From Ilex aquifolium (taxonomy: Eukaryota > Streptophyta > Magnoliopsida > Aquifoliales > Aquifoliaceae): a DNA stretch of 64,000 bases. Under the pieces are notes generated by a model. It saw only the letters and a program-made list of their open reading frames with translations, was not told the origin of the DNA and did not search any database. Every line of letters starts with the position of its first letter. Position 1 is the first letter of the stretch. Below are positions 59,367 to 64,000 of the stretch, one piece after another. Both the position numbers and the translations under genes were made by a program. Where the stretch lies: NCBI GenBank assembly GCA_951799425.1, contig OX637396.1, positions 41,531,901-41,595,900 on the forward strand, written 5' to 3'.

Positions 59367-59409
59367 AGAACAAAAAGTTAGAGAGAGAGAGTTGAAAAAG
59401 GAGGAATTC
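58631..59409 (+). promoter_or_regulatory. Promoter and GA-rich leader of the coiled-coil gene
   Basis: Long (GA)n tracts lie at about 59047-59064, 59279-59294 and 59319-59358. The last run is open in frame with the gene and contains an alternative ATG at 59359. No TATA box was assigned. Confidence 0.45.
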
Positions 59410-62400
59410 ATGGGGATAAAGTTGAAACGCGGGTTTTTGGTGGGGAAAAGAGGGGGGAATTGTACTCCTTCACCCACATGGAGATTTAGCTCTGCTCAAC
59501 CTGATGGTTCTCTGACCTTCCCAACCAACACCACTCTCTCTGCTAGAAAGCTTGGTGCAAATCTCTGGGAGGTTCAGCCCCACTTCAAAGTGATCAACAT
59601 GAGCAAGGGTGACCCCAGGCTTCGCCACCATCACAAAGACAAGGGTTTTGTTATTCCCAATAAGTTGGAGGAAGATTCTGATGGCCCCCCTGAGCAGGTA
59701 CTGCTAAACAACCTTCAGTTTCTGGTGTTGAATGCTGATGTTGAATGCTGATGTGTATGATTTGTCTTAGATTTTTCATTGTTGGGTTTCTGCATGTGTT
59801 TATCAAGATTTTTCATTGTTGATGTTTTGTGTTGGAAATTCTGGTAGTGTGGTTGTAGTTATTTGTGTTATATAGAGGGTTTCAGATAAGGCTGAAAAGT
59901 TGCTTCTTTTATTCCTTTTGTTGTTTTCAGTTCAGCCATTTCTTTTTGGGTTGTAAGGTTCATGGGGAACTTAATAAGAGAAGATGTTATTTTGTTTCCC
60001 TCCTTTTGGATTCTTTTCCTCAAATCTCTAGTTCAAGTGGTATCTCTTGTCCCCCTAATTAGGAGAGGTGCTTGGTCAAGTCTCAAACTAACAAAAAAGT
60101 AACAGAAAAGAAAATTTGTCCATACTCCATAGTAGTTCAGCTTATTAGTTGCCATTTTGTCTGTAAATGCATGTATTCATGTTAGATCTATGTGTGGTCT
60201 TTGGCTGATTTTAGTCATTGATATTCTGACAACCCATCTTTGGTTCATCCGATTATTTCTGAGTTTTTTTATGAAATTACTGTCCCTTTTTATGATGATT
60301 TCTAACTTGTTTTCCAATTTGTTAGTTTAAACCCACATTTTTCAATGTAAACATCGTGTTTAATTTGGAAATTGATTATAACTATCTCCAACGTACATTT
60401 CGATTCTTACATTTACATAAGGCTTGGTTTGGCGAAGACAGACCTCATAGCCGATCCCAAATGATTGGGACATAAGGCTTGGTTTGTTTGGTTGGTTGGT
60501 AAAACCATGCACTATTTTTATAAGTGAAAACCATCTTTAGTAAGTGATTATCAGGAATGACATATTTGCAAGCTGGTCCATTATAATAAACAATTGGGAG
60601 AAAGTTTCAGGTCTTGTCTTTGAGCGGAATTGGTGATTTTTTTGGCACCTTTGGACGGTGAACTTTTCAGCTTGCTGATCTTTACCCTTTATCTTGTTCC
60701 AGCCAGCAACTGTGAGTAGTTTGAGAAGACATGTTGCAGCATCGCTTACTCAACACCATCAATCAGTCAAAAGAATTGGCCATCCTCTTCAGCCTGCATC
60801 TCCTGCAAGTTATAGTAGCTCAATGGAGGTATTCCACCTCATCTCTCCCTCTATGCACATTCCTACTTAATTTGTATGTTTTTCTTTGTTTCAACTGATA
60901 GCTAAATCAAATGGGAAGAACATATCCTTCGGCTGATGTGAATTTATTAACAAGTGGAGAATAAGAAGCAAAGTCAGGTTTTTGTCACCGCATATCTAGG
61001 GCTTTATCCATTTTACATTAGAGTACGAATGCAATTTGCCTTCTAATTAGGAGATATTGAAGGCAAACATTAGAAGCGAGTTGAATCCTGTGTAAAGTGC
61101 AATCCTTGATCCCTTTTTGGTTTTTTCCTCCTTTTATTTTATTTTATTTTAGGGGGGGGGGGGGATATTGGCGCTCCCCATATCTATGTTCCTCTATTAG
61201 GACTTGACCAAGTTCCTTCCAGTAGAGACTCTGCACACTGTCCTTCACCTCAATCCTAAAGTTTGAGAAGATGCCACCTCGTAGATGCCACCTTGTAAAA
61301 ATTTATCAGTTTCACTGTATCATGGAATACTTTGAAACGGATTCGTTTTAACATCTGATTGTATTTAATTCAGAATGTCCATTGAACTACTGTTACAGCT
61401 GTGAGAATGTCATCACTTAGAGTTGTTACTTGGTCCATGCCATCCTTGTAGTCAATGAAGTACTGCATCCACAATCTGGGGTGGCGCTCAGCTCAATGTA
61501 CTGCATCACCGAGCGCGTCGCCACCCCTGTCTCCCTCCGCTACTCCATCCCTTGCTTGGCTCTAGCCTTGTCCGGACCTTATTTATATCTAAATTTCTAC
61601 TATTGAACGTAGAGGGTGTAAATTTGTTGAATTCATTTCAGTTTGAGCAAAAATGTCCTTTGTTGTGATCAAAATACCTCAGTATAGATTTCCATGCCTC
61701 GGTCTATAAAAAATGGTTTTGTATTTTACTGCTCTAATTATCCTACATGAAGTACATCAATAAAAGGCTCCATAACTCTGTTTACTAAAATTTAGAAGCA
61801 ATTGTTTGTTCCTGACAGATGGCGCCCTATAACCCTGCAGTCACCCCTAGCAGTTCTTTGGAGTTCAAGGGTAGGATTGGAGAATCAAGTTACAGTCTCA
61901 AAACATCTACAGAGTTACTGAAAGTGCTCAATCGGATATGGAGTCTTGAAGAACAGTATGCATCGAGTATGTCATTGGTGAAAGTGCTGAAAAAGGAATT
62001 AGATCATTGTCGAACAAGAATCAAGGAGTTACTACAAGAGAAGAAAAGGGATCGACAGGAAATGGATGACTTGATGAAGCAAATTGCTATGGATAGAGTT
62101 GTAGGAAAAAACGTAGAGCAAGATCGAATCAAGGATGCAATTCAGTCAGTGAGGGATGAGCTAGAAGATGAGAAGAAATTAAGAAAACATTCGGAAAGCC
62201 TTCACATTAAGCAAGCTCGAGAACTCTTAGAAGTGAAATCTGCTTTCTCCAAAGCTTTGAAAGAACTTGAAAGGGAGAGGAAAGCAAGGATTTTGCTGGA
62301 AGACCTGTGTGATGAGTTTGCCAAGGGAGTAAGCGATTATGAACAAGAAGTTCGGTTCCTGAAACACAAACCCCAGAAGGACCGGCTTGTATGGGAGCAC

Positions 62401-63294
62401 CCTGATCGGTTAATTCTCCATATTTCCGAAACATGGCTAGATGAACGGATGCAGATGAAGCTAGCAGATGCACAGTGCAATGTTGCAGAGAAGAACACAA
62501 TTGTGGACAACTTAAGCTTTGAAATCGAAACTTTTCTTCGAGCTAAACAGTCCATTGGTTTCAAGACTAATGATGAATTATCCTCAAAGAAGCCTAAGGA
62601 ACGAAGGCACTCTTTAGAATCCTTTCACTTGACTGAGGCTGCAAGTGCTCCACGGAAGGGGGATGATGGAGAAGATTCTGTGTGCACTGCTTCACATTCT
62701 TTTGAATTAAACAGAGGTTCAAGCGCGAAGCTAAGCAATGGCCACTGGAAGCAGCATGGGGTCAATGCTCTGGAAAGTCATCCTGATGAAATAGTAAAAT
62801 CAAAACCTCTGAAGAAGAAAGTTCGCTCGCGCCAAGTTGTCAAGCGCCGTGATTTGTCTAGCTTGGAAATGCACTTGGAAGAACCTGTATCTGGCAGCAA
62901 GACCGAGCCTCCGGAAGCGGAAGTGCGAGTAGAAAAGTTGAAAATAAGTGAGGTTGCACAAGAAGGTTTGCAGGAAAGGAGTGAAAGTGCTGGAGTCTGT
63001 GATCGTTTGCTAAATAACATGGTTAGAAAGGATTACTCGACGTTGGAAGGGATGGAAATGCAACATGAGCACAAGTTAAAGGAAGATTCTCTTGACCGGG
63101 CAGCGGTTTTGGGTCATGATGCTAGTCCAGTGCAACAGTGGATGTCAAAACTCAAAGCTCAAGATCCTGAAGTATCTGAATCTTCTTCTAAATTACCTCT
63201 GGGTGTAAAAGAGAACACTTTGAAGGCAAAGCTACTCGAAGCAAGGTTAGCTTGCCGACAGTCTCGCTCAAAAGCATCCAAAGGTTCCTCTTAA
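59410..63294 (+). CDS. Coiled-coil 'myosin heavy chain-related' protein (At2g46250/At5g41620 family)
   Basis: Three exons splice in phase: 59410-59697, 60703-60828, 61819-63294, giving 629 residues. The N-terminus has the family signature VGKRGG..TPSPTWRF, then SARKLGANLWEV and the basic DPRLRHHHKDKGF. A long coiled coil spans about residues 165-365 (LLKVLNRIWSLEEQYASSMS onward to ERERKARILLEDLCDEFAKG), followed by VWEHPDRLILHISETWLDER and a basic, low-complexity tail. The protein is probably cytoskeletal or scaffold-like. Related proteins include BRANCHLESS TRICHOMES, but I know no proven role for this one and there is no myosin motor. The start at 59410 precedes the conserved MGIKLKRG; the in-frame ATG at 59359 would add 17 residues of ERE-type low complexity. 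Confidence 0.88.
60436..60500 (+). repeat. SINE-like 3' domain, copy 2
   Basis: Contains agccgatcccaaatgattgg, then gacataaggctt and a ggtttgttt tail, nearly matching 53699-53782. It is preceded by a second cataaggcttggttt (about 60416-60430). It lies in intron 1 of the coiled-coil gene. Confidence 0.5.
61430..61570 (+). other. GC-rich island inside intron 2 of the coiled-coil gene
   Basis: About 140 bases, including gagcgcgtcgccacccctgt, are much more GC/CpG-rich than the intron around them. A G13 run lies nearby at 61152-61164. It could be a captured fragment of a GC-rich coding exon or of a transposon. I do not recognise it. Confidence 0.3.
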
Positions 63295-64000
63295 GCTCGC
63301 TGGACTGTTGGAAATTATCCTGCAGTACAGAGTTTCATGAAGAACTTACTGGTTTGTGGCTATCATGCAAGATCCTAGTCCTAAATTGGGTGCTACCATG
63401 CAGTAATTACGAAATAGGTATTCGTCTTGTCATCGTAATCTGGAACTACAATCTGTAAATGAGAAAAGTATCGTTGTTTACATGGTTATATAGATTGGCC
63501 AGCGTTGAAGTCTCACCATCTTTCCAAAAAGTAGTGTTTTTTGTTGAGTTTAACATCGATGCAATTTTGTCCAAACGCCTTTATTTATCTTTCCAGTAAA
63601 AGCTGATTTTTCCCTCTTTTTTGTTCCCTTTTTATTTTTATGATGGATAGTATCCTGCTGCAGGAACTCGTAGACGTTCGCTAACCTTGAAATGTATTGC
63701 CTTAACCACACAATTGTTTTGAGAGCATGAAATGTAGTAAGGTATTACTCTCAACATTTGATATGAAATATGGCTCTCTGCATCATTCAGACAGTGTGAG
63801 CATTGTTTGTGGATATGCTTGCTTCCTGAGACAGCTAATAGCAGTATTTAGTGGGTCGTAACTAGAATTGGCAGGCCTAACCTCGAGTTTAAGGTAGGAT
63901 GGGCCACAATCATGGGCCATCCGCCTGTTCTTTCACAATCAACATTTGAACCATAATACAGGATTCATTTCCTCTCTTCTGAGAGCTGCTCACGACATGA
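63295..64000. other. 3' UTR of the coiled-coil gene and flank
   Basis: The 3' UTR probably extends to about 63600. No further gene is seen before the window ends. Confidence 0.4.

Overview
The window is nuclear DNA of a flowering plant, almost certainly a dicot. It has multi-exon genes with GT-AG introns, AT-rich intergenic DNA full of small inverted-repeat transposons, (CT)n-rich 5' leaders, a plant-type tRNA-Gly gene, and proteins that line up nearly residue for residue with remembered Arabidopsis proteins. I cannot name the species.

Eight protein genes and one tRNA gene are supported. In order: ABIL1, a SCAR/WAVE-complex ABI-like subunit (+, 1091-5576); a GT77 rhamnogalacturonan-II xylosyltransferase of the MGP4/RGXT type (+, 7933-11525); tRNA-Gly(UCC) (-, 12304-12375); a large membrane-anchored GT4-like glycosyltransferase (+, 14103-23963); FCF1/UTP24, the PIN-domain rRNA-processing nuclease (-, 25433-30024); BAG6, a calmodulin-binding co-chaperone (+, 32896-36459, with its severed 3' end at 37623-38048); a single-exon C2-domain protein (+, 39119-39937); the F-box/kelch protein HAWAIIAN SKIRT (+, 54180-55397); and a coiled-coil 'myosin heavy chain-related' protein (+, 59410-63294). 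FCF1 and BAG6 are divergent and share about 1 kb of promoter DNA. The GT4-like gene and FCF1 are convergent. About 14 kb (40-54 kb) has no recognisable gene and is transposon-rich.

The clearest event is a 1161-bp solo LTR (36457-37617) inside the second coding exon of BAG6. It is flanked by the 5-bp duplication AATCT. Its first three bases, TGA, form the stop codon of the truncated BAG6, and the downstream 141 codons remain open and in frame. A second solo LTR (45511-45878, duplication CTTTT), two Mutator-like non-autonomous elements with 10-bp duplications (24361-24661 and 51505-52445, the latter just upstream of HWS) and two PIF/Tourist-like elements with 3-bp duplications (26661-27174, 57150-57740) can be bounded to the base. 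Other notable structures are a decayed duplicate of ABIL1 exon 3 inside intron 2, a perfect 21-bp palindrome in ABIL1 intron 1, a 34-G run in the BAG6 leader intron, telo-box plus TGGGCY sites in the FCF1 promoter, and a heat-shock-element-like site upstream of BAG6.

The genes do not form one pathway. As I remember Arabidopsis loci, the order interleaves neighbours from two places: At2g46225/46230/46240/46250 with At3g61590, and At4g01200/01210/01220. That suggests an ancestral segment that later fractionated after genome duplication in the Arabidopsis lineage. I found no evidence of a wholly new multi-gene system. The novelty here lies in transposon-gene interactions.
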